From an uncultured Lachnospiraceae bacterium (GTDB lineage: Bacteria; Bacillota; Clostridia; Lachnospirales; Lachnospiraceae), in contig CAJTPO010000007.1 in assembly GCA_910578115.1 (NCBI GenBank), forward strand, positions 1-64,000: a stretch of DNA of 64,000 bases, given 5' to 3'. Below are positions 9,628 to 19,139 of this stretch, one piece after another. Numbering within the stretch: position 1 is the first letter of the stretch; each line of letters opens with the position of its first letter. The position numbers and the translations under genes are program-made. A model generated the notes under the pieces. That model saw nothing but the letters and a program-made list of their open reading frames with translations, ran no database searches and was not told the DNA's origin.

Positions 9628-9656
9628 TTGACAATCTTTTCCATAACCGATAAAAT
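9628..9656 (+). promoter_or_regulatory. Consensus sigma-A promoter for the surface protein
   Basis: TTGACA (9628-9633), a 17-base spacer and TAAAAT (9651-9656), about 90 bases before the ATG at 9747. Both hexamers match or nearly match consensus, suggesting strong constitutive expression. The intervening leader has no other gene. Confidence 0.75.
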
Positions 9657-9746
9657 TTTACGGGTAAAGGAAAAGGAGGCTTGTGGTGAGGAGGCCGGAA
9701 TATCCTGAAGAATATGTGAAGAAAATGCTTCGGTGTGGAGGAAAAT

Positions 9747-12700
9747 ATGAGACGAAAGAGAATACTGGCGGCGGCATTGGCCGCAGTGCTGGCGGCGCCG
9801 CTTGGCCTGGCGGGATTCGGCAGCAGCGTAAAGGCAGAGAACAGGAATCATGAGCGGTATTATTATGATCAGCTGGATGCCGATGCGAAGGGCATTTACG
9901 ATGCCATGTATGAGATGTACGAGAAAGAGATTTTCAAGACAGGAACCCAGGAATATGACCTGGTGGCAAATGGTCATATTACCAGCGATCAGCTGGCGGT
10001 TTACGAAGGGAACCAGACTGCCATTGTGAAGATGTTTGGCGCGGCGCGGGATGCTTTTTGTTCGGATTATCCGGATATTTTTTATGTGGATTTTTCCAGT
10101 CTGTCGATCAACGTGTCAGAGAAAACGGTACCGGCTGCCAGTGTATCGGAAAATGATACGGTGGTGTATGGGGCATCTTTGGGAACCGGCAGAGGAAACA
10201 ATTATTATACACAGGGCTTTGCCGGTCAGAGCGCGGTTGAGAGTGCGGTACAAAAGCATGAAAATAAGATTAATACGATTGTGCAGGGTGCGCAGAAGCA
10301 GTCCAAATCGGTCAGAGAGCAGGTAATCTATGTAAATAATGCCATCATAGAAGGTACGGTATATACGTCGGCTGACGGCAGCAACGAATATGTCCGCACT
10401 TCCTACGGTGCCCTTGTTAAAGGAGAGAGTCTGTGTGAAGGGTATGCCAGAGCAGTGAAGACAGTGCTGGATGCACTGGGAATCAGGAGCGTTCTGGTGC
10501 AGGGGAGTTACCGGGCGCCGGATGGCAGCGATAATCTTCATATGTGGAATTATGTACAGGTCGATGGAAGCTGGTATGGTCTGGATGCCACTGCCAATGA
10601 CGGTATGAAGGGCGGTACCGACAGTGAGAAATATCTGCTGGCGGATAAAGCGGTGATGGAACAGAACCATATCCCTGACGGCGTCATGTCGGGTTCAGGA
10701 TTCCGCTTTACCTATCCGAAGCTGGCGGGAGACAATTCAGATGATACAGAGGGTACGGACAGCGGGACGTATAAGACGCTCTTCCAGAAAAGCGGGCTTG
10801 TTGTTGAGTACCGGGACGGAACGGAAGCTGAAGGGGAGGTAGGCGTTTTTAAGGTCAGCTATAAAGGAATGGGGTATCAGGAAGCCGTCGATAAGGAACA
10901 GGTGTATATGTTATCACGCTTCTATCAGTATATGCCGGGTACCGATGAGTATGTGTCCGGAAACTGGGGGTATTCGGATCCAAAGCCTTTTGCCATGCCG
11001 CAGCTTAAGGAGGCGCTGATTGTTGCCAATGGAAACAGCCGATACATTGAGTTTGCCATCACAAAGAAGGCGCCGGCAGGGCCTTTGTATGGAGATGATC
11101 TGACGGCGGAGGATTTGAAGAAGAACTGGAATTTTCAGGGAACGGAAGCAGATTTTATTGTATCCACCGGTAAACTGGAGAATCCCAAAGGAAATTTCGT
11201 GCCGTCTCCGTTTGCGAAAAAAATAACGCCGGGAAATACCGGATACATAACCTGTGGGAAAACGTATCATGTGAGAGCGGAATTTAATGAGCAGCTGGAA
11301 AAATATGACGGGCAGGAAGCCGGCTATAAGCTTACGGTGAAAGACGGCTGGAGCGCAGAGGCTAACAGTAAGATCGAGAACTTTAAATGGGACGGCGACC
11401 GTACGATAGAATTTGATTTTACCACCAGTGAGATGCTGGCAGATAATTACGCCGGCTATACCATACAGATCACAGGACTGCGGGGGAAGGGAAGCCTGAA
11501 GGCACCGGACAGCTTCACCTATTTTGCGAAGAAGAGAATTGCCATCTGCAGTTACTGGCCGGAGGGGATCGATCTGACGCTGGGTGCAAAGCCGGTTCTT
11601 CTGGAGCCGAAAGACCTTTCCTATGACGGCTGGGAGACAGAGGATGGAAAGAAGCTTGTCGATGTGGTGGACAAGATTAAGCTGGTTGCGACCAAGCCCG
11701 TAGTGGAGACCGGGCAGCCGGCACAGCAGGCGGAACAGATGATGGATCAAATAGAAGACGCACTGGAGCAGGGAGAAGAGATAACGCAGAGCGCCACATT
11801 TGACATCAGACTGACACATTGTAATCATAATGTCATACGGACGGGAAACAGTGTAAGACTTTTTGTCGGATTTCCTGAGGGATTCGGTCCTGAACAGGAA
11901 GGGGTGGTCTATAAGGCTTACCATTTCAGGAAAGATGAGAACGGGAAGCTTATCGCCGAAGAAATCAGCTGTGTTACAACGAAGTATGGGCTGATCATCA
12001 CCTGTAATGCGTTCAGTCCGTTTGCCATCGTAGAGATGAAAAATGAGACAGGGGCGCCGCCCGTCAGCCAGAAACTTCTGGTTACAAATTCTGTGGGCGG
12101 AGATGTGCAGATTGAAGGAGCAGATGGGGAGAAGATATGTGAATTGACGGAACTAAAGGAATCCAGAACGATTTCCATAAAAGCAAAAGACGGCTATCTC
12201 ATAGACAGGATTTATCTGTCGGACCGTGGTGCACAGAAAGTGACGAATAACAAGTCCATGAAATTTACGGTTAAGTATGAGGATCTGGCCGGCTGTAATA
12301 ATATTCTGGATGTGACTTTTACGGAGGATAAATCAAAACCGGAGGAGACGCAGCCTGAAAAGCCGGAGAAACCGTCAAAGCCTTCAAAACCGTCCAATCC
12401 CAAACCGTCTGCGGATAAGGAGCAGGGCGGCACACAGCAGAATAACGGGACATCTCAGGCTGGATCATCGGGAGACTCCGGAAGCGGACAGTCAAATAAT
12501 TCCGGAAACGGTTCAGGGAACAGTGCAGGAACTGCTGTCGGAGGTAACGCGACAGGAAATGGATCCGGGGATAAGAAGACGGCAGCCAATACGGAAAATG
12601 CAGCGGCCGTGAAGGCTGAGAATCCTGCGAATGCGGAGAAGGTGCAGGAGCAGGCCGGGTCTTCGGTGCAGGAACAGAAGCCGGCAGAGACAAAGAAGGC

Positions 12701-13019
12701 TGCAGATACGGCATTGACTTTATCATCTGCGCGTGAGGATGAGGACAACGGTGCAGAGCAGCCTGTTTCCGAGCAGGAAACCGAGCAGCAGGAGAGCGAG
12801 GTGCAGGGAGAAACCGGTGCGTCTGCGGAGATGGATATGGAGGGTGAGCAGCAGGACGGAGACAATGATGCACAGGAGAGTACGGATACCGATGCAGCCG
12901 ACAGGAAAACCGGCAGCAGCAGTCTGCTCTGGACGATCCTGATTTCGGTTGCAGGAGCAGCTGTCATTGTCGGGGCGATCGCAGTGTATGCGAGGATCAA
13001 GAGGAACTGGTCTGTGTAA
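9747..13019 (+). CDS. Large cell-surface protein with transglutaminase-like domain
   Basis: A secreted, wall-spanning 1090-residue protein. The start at 9747 follows GGAGG (9737-9741). Residues 1-30 are a signal peptide. A transglutaminase/protease-like domain holds a plausible catalytic triad: Cys230 in SLCEGYARA, His265 in LHMWNYV and Asp280 in GLDATAND. Beta-rich modules follow, then a Pro/Lys-rich segment (KPEKPSKPSKP) and a low-complexity Ser/Gly/Asn and Glu-rich tail of about 200 residues. A C-terminal membrane helix (WTILISVAGAAVIVGAIAV) with a short basic cytoplasmic tail anchors it; no LPXTG motif is visible. Such proteins may cross-link, cleave or bind surface peptides. Substrate unknown. 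Confidence 0.9.
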   Translation: MRRKRILAAALAAVLAAPLGLAGFGSSVKAENRNHERYYYDQLDADAKGIYDAMYEMYEKEIFKTGTQEYDLVANGHITSDQLAVYEGNQTAIVKMFGAARDAFCSDYPDIFYVDFSSLSINVSEKTVPAASVSENDTVVYGASLGTGRGNNYYTQGFAGQSAVESAVQKHENKINTIVQGAQKQSKSVREQVIYVNNAIIEGTVYTSADGSNEYVRTSYGALVKGESLCEGYARAVKTVLDALGIRSVLVQGSYRAPDGSDNLHMWNYVQVDGSWYGLDATANDGMKGGTDSEKYLLADKAVMEQNHIPDGVMSGSGFRFTYPKLAGDNSDDTEGTDSGTYKTLFQKSGLVVEYRDGTEAEGEVGVFKVSYKGMGYQEAVDKEQVYMLSRFYQYMPGTDEYVSGNWGYSDPKPFAMPQLKEALIVANGNSRYIEFAITKKAPAGPLYGDDLTAEDLKKNWNFQGTEADFIVSTGKLENPKGNFVPSPFAKKITPGNTGYITCGKTYHVRAEFNEQLEKYDGQEAGYKLTVKDGWSAEANSKIENFKWDGDRTIEFDFTTSEMLADNYAGYTIQITGLRGKGSLKAPDSFTYFAKKRIAICSYWPEGIDLTLGAKPVLLEPKDLSYDGWETEDGKKLVDVVDKIKLVATKPVVETGQPAQQAEQMMDQIEDALEQGEEITQSATFDIRLTHCNHNVIRTGNSVRLFVGFPEGFGPEQEGVVYKAYHFRKDENGKLIAEEISCVTTKYGLIITCNAFSPFAIVEMKNETGAPPVSQKLLVTNSVGGDVQIEGADGEKICELTELKESRTISIKAKDGYLIDRIYLSDRGAQKVTNNKSMKFTVKYEDLAGCNNILDVTFTEDKSKPEETQPEKPEKPSKPSKPSNPKPSADKEQGGTQQNNGTSQAGSSGDSGSGQSNNSGNGSGNSAGTAVGGNATGNGSGDKKTAANTENAAAVKAENPANAEKVQEQAGSSVQEQKPAETKKAADTALTLSSAREDEDNGAEQPVSEQETEQQESEVQGETGASAEMDMEGEQQDGDNDAQESTDTDAADRKTGSSSLLWTILISVAGAAVIVGAIAVYARIKRNWSV

Positions 13020-13072
13020 ATAGACAGTTGGGATTCATGATTTTACAGAGCGGAATCATGGAGTTAATGTGC

Positions 13073-13104
13073 AGGAGTTCACCGGAGTGTCCGGTGGACT
13101 CCTT
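13073..13104. terminator. Hairpin between convergent genes
   Basis: AGGAGTTCACCGGA (13073-13086), loop GTG, then the complementary arm with one G-T mismatch. It lies between the end of the surface protein gene and the end of the superoxide dismutase gene. There is no long T run, so termination efficiency is uncertain. Confidence 0.55.
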
Positions 13105-13129
13105 ACTTCTGTAGTGAAAAAGGAATGCT

Positions 13130-13609
13130 TTACGTGGGAAACCACCCTGGTTTTTCCGTGTTTTCCATGATAATGCCGCATCCGATCTTATCACCGGCGT
13201 TTCCGGAAGGCTGTGTGGTGAAATCGTCGGATGCGCTGTGGATGATCAGGGAGCGGCCGATGATCTCCGGCAGTTCAAATCGATCCGTGTAGACGACGCT
13301 GTAGGCAAACCCTCTGTTACCGAGAAGCGGGGGCAGGTCACCGGCGTGTTTCGGATGGGGCAGTCCGCGGGGATTGTAATGTGCTCCGGTTTTGTCAAAC
13401 GGGAGTGAGCAGTCGCCGGTTTCGTGAATGTGTATGGCATAGAACTGGCTGTGGGGAGGAATATCTTCGCAGGGCAGTCCGTAGACTTCCGTTTCGATTA
13501 ATACTCCGCCTGACGGAACCGGATAGAAGGCGGCGATTCCGTGCAGGGATGAATGGCCGGCATTGCCGGTGATCCTGGCGAAAGCGCCGGGATAAGAATA
13601 TTGTCGCAT
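13130..13609 (-). CDS. sodC: Cu/Zn superoxide dismutase family protein
   Basis: A 159-residue protein started at 13609, behind a GGAGGG site on the minus strand. It shows the Cu/Zn-SOD landmarks in order: HIHETGDC (two Cu ligand His and the disulfide Cys), GAHYNP, HPKHAGDLP (Zn ligands), LIIHSASDDF (Cu ligand His) and GNAGDKIGCGII with the second disulfide Cys. The enzyme converts superoxide to peroxide and oxygen. No signal peptide or lipobox is seen, so it appears cytoplasmic, whereas most bacterial SodC proteins are exported. Metal loading in a reducing anaerobic cytoplasm is therefore an open question. Confidence 0.88.
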   Translation of the reverse strand: MRQYSYPGAFARITGNAGHSSLHGIAAFYPVPSGGVLIETEVYGLPCEDIPPHSQFYAIHIHETGDCSLPFDKTGAHYNPRGLPHPKHAGDLPPLLGNRGFAYSVVYTDRFELPEIIGRSLIIHSASDDFTTQPSGNAGDKIGCGIIMENTEKPGWFPT

Positions 13610-13721
13610 GTTTCCCTCCATTTTGAAGCCTTTTATTCTTTTCCTGCTTTGAGGCAGCGTTACTACAGAATATGCGAAACGGCGGAAAAAGTGCAGGAAG
13701 TATGCGGTCACGCGCCGGGTG

Positions 13722-15206
13722 TTATTCCCGGGACCGGCTTCGGAAATGGCTGGGAGATACGCCGTACTGTGCCTTAAAGGAACGGGAAAAATTAAAGGCG
13801 TTTTCATATCCCACCCGGGTAGCGATCTGCTGGACCGACAGCGATTTATCTTTCAGAAGTTCCAGAGCATGTTCCATACGCAGCATCAGAAGATATTGTT
13901 GGAAAGGCATATGGAAGGATTTGTGAAAAGACTTGCTCAGATAGGAATAGCTCATAAAAAAGCGGTCCGCAAGGCTGGAAAGAGTAAGGTTTTCCATATA
14001 ATGGGCATCTATATATTTTTTTACCATTTCCATGGAACTGAGATGGCAGGGATGCGCTGACTTCTTATCTGCAAATGCCAGCAGACGCCTGCAAAGATGC
14101 TCTTCCAGCTCTTTAAAGGATGCAAAATCAGAAAGCGGAGGCGCGGCATATCCCGGATCCGTCCATCCATTGTCAGAGACGGCAACTTCCATAAGGCTGT
14201 TAAAATAGTTGTAAAACCGAATTAAAGCCGGCAGGGAAAGTTTTCTGATCTCCCGCAGAAAGGTAAGCCGCTGCGTTTGATTGGATATCAGGGAGGGATT
14301 TTCCAAAGCGCTTGTCATGAAATGTTTCAGGCGGGGAGAAAAATCCTGCTGACCCCGGGCATCTGCTTCTGAGAAGAGCATGTTGTATCCATGAAAAAGA
14401 CGAAGACAGAGAAGCTCATGGGCACGCCTGAACTGCCGGGCGATATGAGAGACCGGTATGGATTCGGTGAGGCTGGCCGCTGCCGGACAACAACAGGAAT
14501 CGATATAAGCGGTAAGGAACGCGGCAAGGCTGTCTTTCGCTTCGACAGCGCAGAGAATCCCGATCTTTTTGTCGGTGAGTATGCCGGCAAGAATCTGCTC
14601 CAGGGAATCGAAGAGGAGATTGATCTGCCGGGTCAGAAATTCGTAAGACATGGACTGGGAGAAGACAAGAACCGCGATGCAGCAGGATTCTTTGATTCCG
14701 GCCATATCCAAAGCGCTGGTCAGAGGCCGGGACAGGGATGCGTCCAAAGGCAGCACGGAAAGCTCTCGGAAGACGTCCGCAGAGAGCTGGAAAAGCTGTT
14801 TCCGGAGTCCGTCAGGATTTCGGGAATGGCCGCTTAGACTTTCGATGACGGAGGTAAGAACTTTTCCCAGATCTTCTGTCAGGACAGGCTTGAGAAGATA
14901 GTCTGCGGCCCCGCTCTGGAAAGCGCCGCGAACATAATGGAAATCATCGTAACCGCTGAGAATGATAAACTGTACCGGATGCAGTTTCCGGCTCAGGGCA
15001 TGGATCAGGGAAATCCCGTCCATGCCCTCCATTTTTATGTCCGTAAATACAATCTGCGGTTTATAGGTCTGGCAGAGTAAGAGCGCTTCTTCTCCGGAAA
15101 GGCAGGTGTGGATTTCGCAGATCTCCGGCAGGGCGAGCAGGAGAAGCTGGGCCTTTAAGCCTTCACAGATATAGTATTCATCATCGACGATCAGAATATT
15201 GTACAT
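13722..15206 (-). CDS. Response regulator with AraC-type DNA-binding domain, YesN type
   Basis: A 494-residue regulator. The receiver domain has D8, D9, Asp56 in FTDIKMEGMDG and Lys in LLKPVL. A variable linker follows, and the C-terminal 100 residues are a two-HTH AraC domain (LTLSSLADRFFMSYSYLSKSF, then VQQIATRVGYENAFNFSRSF). GGAGGTTTCCT precedes the ATG. It is transcribed after the kinase at 15256-17085 with a 49-base gap, and the pair is divergent from the ABC transporter at 17373, its probable target. Confidence 0.93.
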   Translation of the reverse strand: MYNILIVDDEYYICEGLKAQLLLLALPEICEIHTCLSGEEALLLCQTYKPQIVFTDIKMEGMDGISLIHALSRKLHPVQFIILSGYDDFHYVRGAFQSGAADYLLKPVLTEDLGKVLTSVIESLSGHSRNPDGLRKQLFQLSADVFRELSVLPLDASLSRPLTSALDMAGIKESCCIAVLVFSQSMSYEFLTRQINLLFDSLEQILAGILTDKKIGILCAVEAKDSLAAFLTAYIDSCCCPAAASLTESIPVSHIARQFRRAHELLCLRLFHGYNMLFSEADARGQQDFSPRLKHFMTSALENPSLISNQTQRLTFLREIRKLSLPALIRFYNYFNSLMEVAVSDNGWTDPGYAAPPLSDFASFKELEEHLCRRLLAFADKKSAHPCHLSSMEMVKKYIDAHYMENLTLSSLADRFFMSYSYLSKSFHKSFHMPFQQYLLMLRMEHALELLKDKSLSVQQIATRVGYENAFNFSRSFKAQYGVSPSHFRSRSRE

Positions 15207-15255
15207 AGGAAACCTCCATATTGTGTTTTGGGTGTATGTGCCTTATGTCATAGTC

Positions 15256-17085
15256 TTATGTTTCCGGATCAGGAATGGCGGCATCCGTTTTGGGCGGATG
15301 ACTGCTGACAGGAATATGGATCGTGACTGTAGTCCCCTGGTGTTCTTCGCTGCGGATGACCAGTTCTGCCTGTTCGCCGTAGAACAGTTTTAAGCGTTGA
15401 CAGATATTCTTTAATCCGATAAAAGTGCCTTTGGCGGAAGGGGATGGAGCAGCTTTTGCAGGATCGCGCATGCATGCCTCAACTTCCAGAAGGCGTTGAG
15501 GAGTCATGCCGTCCCCATCATCCGATATGCTGATCTCGATATGATGTTCTATTTGTCGCATATGGATGCGGATATGGAGGCTGGTATTGGGCAGCAGTCC
15601 ATGCAGGATAGCATTTTCCAGGAGCGGCTGGAACAGAAATTTGATGATCCGGAACTGTCTGAGCGTTTCAGGCACATCCGTGGATAAGTGCAGCCGGCCG
15701 AAATAACGGATGTTATATACATTGATAAGCGAGACTGCATTGTGTAATTCTGTTTCCATGCTGGCATAGAGGCCGTCCGTCTTGATGGTATAGCGAAGCA
15801 GCTGTCCGAAAGAGGCGATGGAATCCGCAAGGGCATTCTGACCGTTCTGGGCCGCATAGCCGGAGAAGATGTTGAGTGTGTTGTAGACGAAGTGTGGATT
15901 GATCTGATATTGCAGCGCCATGAGCTGCGACTGCACCTGAGCCGTTTCACGGCGTATATTTTCCGAGATCAGTGAAGAAATCTTGTCCAGCAGGAGATTA
16001 TAGTGATGCGCGATCATTCCAATCTCGTCAGTGCGGATTTCGGGGATGCGTTCCTGAAACCCATGTGCAATGATCGCATCCATCAGATTCAGATCCTGGT
16101 GCAGATGGTGAAAAGTGCGGCGGATGAAGAGCGTCAGGAGGATAAATTGAAGCAGGGCAAACATGGCCAGAGCCAGGGAAAGGCGGAAGGCCGGAAGGAC
16201 ATACGCAGCCTGGGGCAGCGGATTGGTATTGACAACAGTGATATCAAAGTGTTCCATGGTACAGGCGGTATAATACAGCCTGTCGGCTTCAAGGCAGGAG
16301 GCGGTTCCCGGCTGACCTGGAAAGGCGTCCCAGTCGGCGCTGGGGAAGGCGCCATACCCCGTCTGGGAGGAGCGAAACCATACATAGTAATCCTTTTCCC
16401 GGGAATCAGGATGACCGGAGAGAACAGAGAATACCTTTTGGGGTGAACATTCAAAAAGAAGATAACCGATGCAGTCCCCGGGCGTCGTACTGTCGATCCG
16501 GCAGAGGGTTATGATGACTTCCGGGCCGGCGGAACCGGAGGCATAACCACAGACAGAGCGAAAGGCGTCCGTCTGCTCTTCATCCAGAAAGTACAGGGCC
16601 TGAAAGACGTTGGAATCTCTAAAGTCCTGGAAGAAAGCAAGCTCTGACAGTCTGTCCGCCTCCAGGAAGTAATTACCTTCCACGTCGAGTGTGGCAGGCA
16701 CATAGATGTTGGCAGCCTGAATTCCCAGATTATGGGAACGCAGGGAATATTTAATGGATGTGATGGCTTTGCCCAGAAGCTGCTCCGTCCAGATGGGATA
16801 TCTGTTGTAGGTGAGTCCCACCCGGTGTAAACGGGAAAGATAGATATAAAGCGGATCGCTGTATGCCAGATCCAGCTGCAGCTGGCGGATGGAAGCCAGA
16901 GCCGCATCGACACTTCTGGCGGCCTGCTCGGTAACACGAAGCTGTTCCTGTACGATTCGGGAATAGGATTCATCGGCCTGTTTTCGGTACAGATAGAAGG
17001 AGAAGAGCAGAGTGGGTATGGTAAGACAGGCGAACGAGATCATACAGATCTTCCATACGATACTCCGGTTGGATAATCCTTTCAT
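15256..17085 (-). CDS. Sensor histidine kinase, YesM type (membrane-bound)
   Basis: A 609-residue sensor kinase started at 17085 behind AAAGGAGGCGCCC. A first membrane helix lies at about residues 12-32, an external sensor region of about 270 residues follows, then a second helix (LALAMFALLQFILLTLFI), a HAMP-like region, and the His_kinase motif QYQINPHFVYNTLN. The C-terminal ATPase has ENAILHG and DDGDGM boxes. It senses an extracellular signal and phosphorylates the regulator encoded just downstream. The kinase/regulator unit is divergent from the transporter operon across a 287-base region. Confidence 0.93.
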   Translation of the reverse strand: MKGLSNRSIVWKICMISFACLTIPTLLFSFYLYRKQADESYSRIVQEQLRVTEQAARSVDAALASIRQLQLDLAYSDPLYIYLSRLHRVGLTYNRYPIWTEQLLGKAITSIKYSLRSHNLGIQAANIYVPATLDVEGNYFLEADRLSELAFFQDFRDSNVFQALYFLDEEQTDAFRSVCGYASGSAGPEVIITLCRIDSTTPGDCIGYLLFECSPQKVFSVLSGHPDSREKDYYVWFRSSQTGYGAFPSADWDAFPGQPGTASCLEADRLYYTACTMEHFDITVVNTNPLPQAAYVLPAFRLSLALAMFALLQFILLTLFIRRTFHHLHQDLNLMDAIIAHGFQERIPEIRTDEIGMIAHHYNLLLDKISSLISENIRRETAQVQSQLMALQYQINPHFVYNTLNIFSGYAAQNGQNALADSIASFGQLLRYTIKTDGLYASMETELHNAVSLINVYNIRYFGRLHLSTDVPETLRQFRIIKFLFQPLLENAILHGLLPNTSLHIRIHMRQIEHHIEISISDDGDGMTPQRLLEVEACMRDPAKAAPSPSAKGTFIGLKNICQRLKLFYGEQAELVIRSEEHQGTTVTIHIPVSSHPPKTDAAIPDPET

Positions 17086-17329
17086 GGGCGCCTCCTTTGA
17101 ACGTATTTGCTTTCTGCGGATCTTACAGTCAGATCAGGCAGTATCCGTCCGGGAATCCGAATCGTATCTGTGGAAAACCATACAGATATACGGAGGATTT
17201 TTGGAACATCATAATATATTATTACCTGTCCGGCAAGATATAAGTCGTATTTTCAGCTGTAAAAGGAGCAAAACAGACAAAGTATGATATGAAGTGGCAA
17301 ACCGTGATATGTAGATTGACGAAACGGAA

Positions 17330-17338
17330 TGCTATAAT
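17330..17338 (+). promoter_or_regulatory. Extended -10 promoter of the second transporter operon
   Basis: TGCTATAAT is a perfect extended -10 (TGnTATAAT) 35 bases before the GTG at 17373. The properly spaced -35 position is not consensus, while a TTGACG at 17316 is too close. This suits an activator-dependent promoter in the divergent region shared with the two-component genes. Confidence 0.55.
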
Positions 17339-17372
17339 TGCCTTATTATAAAAAGGAAGGAAGTGAAAAAAT

Positions 17373-18260
17373 GTGCAGAGGAAAAAAGAAAATCTGGCGG
17401 GTTTACTGTTTATTCTGCCGGCGATGATTCCGCTGTCGGTATTCTGGATCCTGCCGGTACTTTTTTCAGGAGGACTCAGTTTAACCAACTGGGATATGAT
17501 GTCCGAGAATATTAAATTTATGGGCATTAAGAATTATACCAGCCTGCTGCGGGATCCCAATTTCGGCAGGGTTTTAAAGAACACCCTGGTGTTTGCAGTG
17601 GGAAGTACGGTTCCGACCATATTTTTGGGGATGATGACAGCATTGGTGATGAATGGCTCCCGAAAGGGAACGGGAGTATATCGCACGATCATCTTTGCAC
17701 CTTACATTACCCCCATGGTAGCGATCAGTGTGGTATGGTCATGGATATTTGAACCGCGGGTGGGAATCCTCAATTTTATTATGCGGCTTGTCGGCCTGCC
17801 GGAATCTCAATGGCTGCAGAGCAGCAGAACGGCGATGGTGAGCGTGCTGATCGTGACCATATGGAAATCTCTGGGATGGACGATGATCTTCTATATGGAG
17901 GCGATCAGAAAAGTGCCGCAGAACCTTTTGGAATCAGCGGCCATAGACGGAGCAAATGGATTCTGGCGCTTTGTAAAGATTACGCTGCCTTTGATCTCAC
18001 CCACCACCCTCTTTCTGATTATCATGTCCACTATCAATTCCCTGCAGGCCTATGATCAGATCCAGGTGCTGACCCAGGGAGGACCGGCCGGCGCTACCCG
18101 AACCCTGCTTTATTATTATTATCAGGAGGCTTTCCAGAATTTCAATACAGGGAAGGCATCGGCGGTGGCAGTCATACTGGTAATCATTACGGTGGTATTG
18201 TCTTTGGTGGAGACGGGAATTTCAAAGAAAATGGTATTTGATAGTCAGGGGGGCTTATGA
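17373..18260 (+). CDS. ABC transporter permease (UgpA/MalF-like)
   Basis: A 295-residue permease with six probable membrane helices. It begins with a GTG codon at 17373, preceded by GGAAGGAAG; the ATG at 17371 is in another frame. The EAA loop is LLESAAIDGANGF followed by FVKITLPLISP. Its last four bases overlap the next permease gene (ATGA), so the two are translationally coupled. With 18257 it forms the membrane part of a CUT1-type importer. Confidence 0.92.
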   Translation: MQRKKENLAGLLFILPAMIPLSVFWILPVLFSGGLSLTNWDMMSENIKFMGIKNYTSLLRDPNFGRVLKNTLVFAVGSTVPTIFLGMMTALVMNGSRKGTGVYRTIIFAPYITPMVAISVVWSWIFEPRVGILNFIMRLVGLPESQWLQSSRTAMVSVLIVTIWKSLGWTMIFYMEAIRKVPQNLLESAAIDGANGFWRFVKITLPLISPTTLFLIIMSTINSLQAYDQIQVLTQGGPAGATRTLLYYYYQEAFQNFNTGKASAVAVILVIITVVLSLVETGISKKMVFDSQGGL

Positions 18261-19096
18261 GACGAAAAACAGGAATAAGAAATCTGCTGATTCATATTGG
18301 ACTTGCGTCGATCAGTTTCATTTTGGCATTTCCGTTTTTGTGGATGTTTACAAATTCCATCAAGACAAAAGATGAGATCTGGGCAGTGCCGCCCAGGGTA
18401 TTGCCGGCAGTGGCGCAGTGGAATAATTATGCGGATGCGCTGGGTGACGGTACATTTCTGATGTATATGTGGAACAGTACCTATACGGCAGTGCTGATCA
18501 CCGTGATCATGCTGTTTAATTCGGCGATGTTTGCCTATGCACTGACGAATATACGCTTTAAGGGAAAGACGATCTTAACAGCGTTGATTATGGTGACTTA
18601 TATCATGCCGGCCACCACTACTTATGTTCCATCTTATGTGATCCTGTCCAGAATGGGTTTGATGAATACGCATCTGGGATATATGCTCTCCAGCTGTGCC
18701 AGTATTTTTAACATTTTCTTTCTGCGCACCACGTTTTCCCAGATCACACCGGGAATTGTGGAGGCGGCACGGATCGACGGAGCAGGGCACTGGAAGATTC
18801 TGTGGTGGGTACTGGCTCCTGTGTCCAGGTCGGCATTTATGACGCTGGGGCTGCTTTCCTTTCTCGGGTGCTATAACAGCTACTTATGGCCGTCACTGCT
18901 GCTGCGCAGAAAGGAAAAATATCTGGTGAGTATGGGACTGCAGGCTTTCTTTACCGCAGAGGGAGCGTACGGACTGAAATGGGGGACGATCATGGCGGCA
19001 TGCTGCGTTATAGTATTTCCGCTGCTGATATTATTCCTTTTCGGACAGCGTTGGATCCTGAACGGAATCACCAGCGACTCTGCGGTCAAAGGTTAA
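18257..19096 (+). CDS. ABC transporter permease (UgpE/MalG-like)
   Basis: A 279-residue permease with six helices, coupled to the previous gene by a 4-base overlap. EAA motif: VEAARIDGAGHW followed by ILWWVLAPVSRSA. The C-terminal NGITSDSAVKG is typical of MalG/UgpE proteins. It partners the 17373 product and the binding protein at 19140. No ATPase gene is present in this operon. Confidence 0.92.
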   Translation: MRRKTGIRNLLIHIGLASISFILAFPFLWMFTNSIKTKDEIWAVPPRVLPAVAQWNNYADALGDGTFLMYMWNSTYTAVLITVIMLFNSAMFAYALTNIRFKGKTILTALIMVTYIMPATTTYVPSYVILSRMGLMNTHLGYMLSSCASIFNIFFLRTTFSQITPGIVEAARIDGAGHWKILWWVLAPVSRSAFMTLGLLSFLGCYNSYLWPSLLLRRKEKYLVSMGLQAFFTAEGAYGLKWGTIMAACCVIVFPLLILFLFGQRWILNGITSDSAVKG

Positions 19097-19139
19097 TGGA
19101 AGCCGCCAGGCGGCGGCAGAAAGAGAGGAAGGATTGAAG

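Noticed and set aside
17316..17338. TTGACG with TATAAT as a standard promoter
   Set aside because: The spacer is only 11 bases; the extended -10 is the better explanation.
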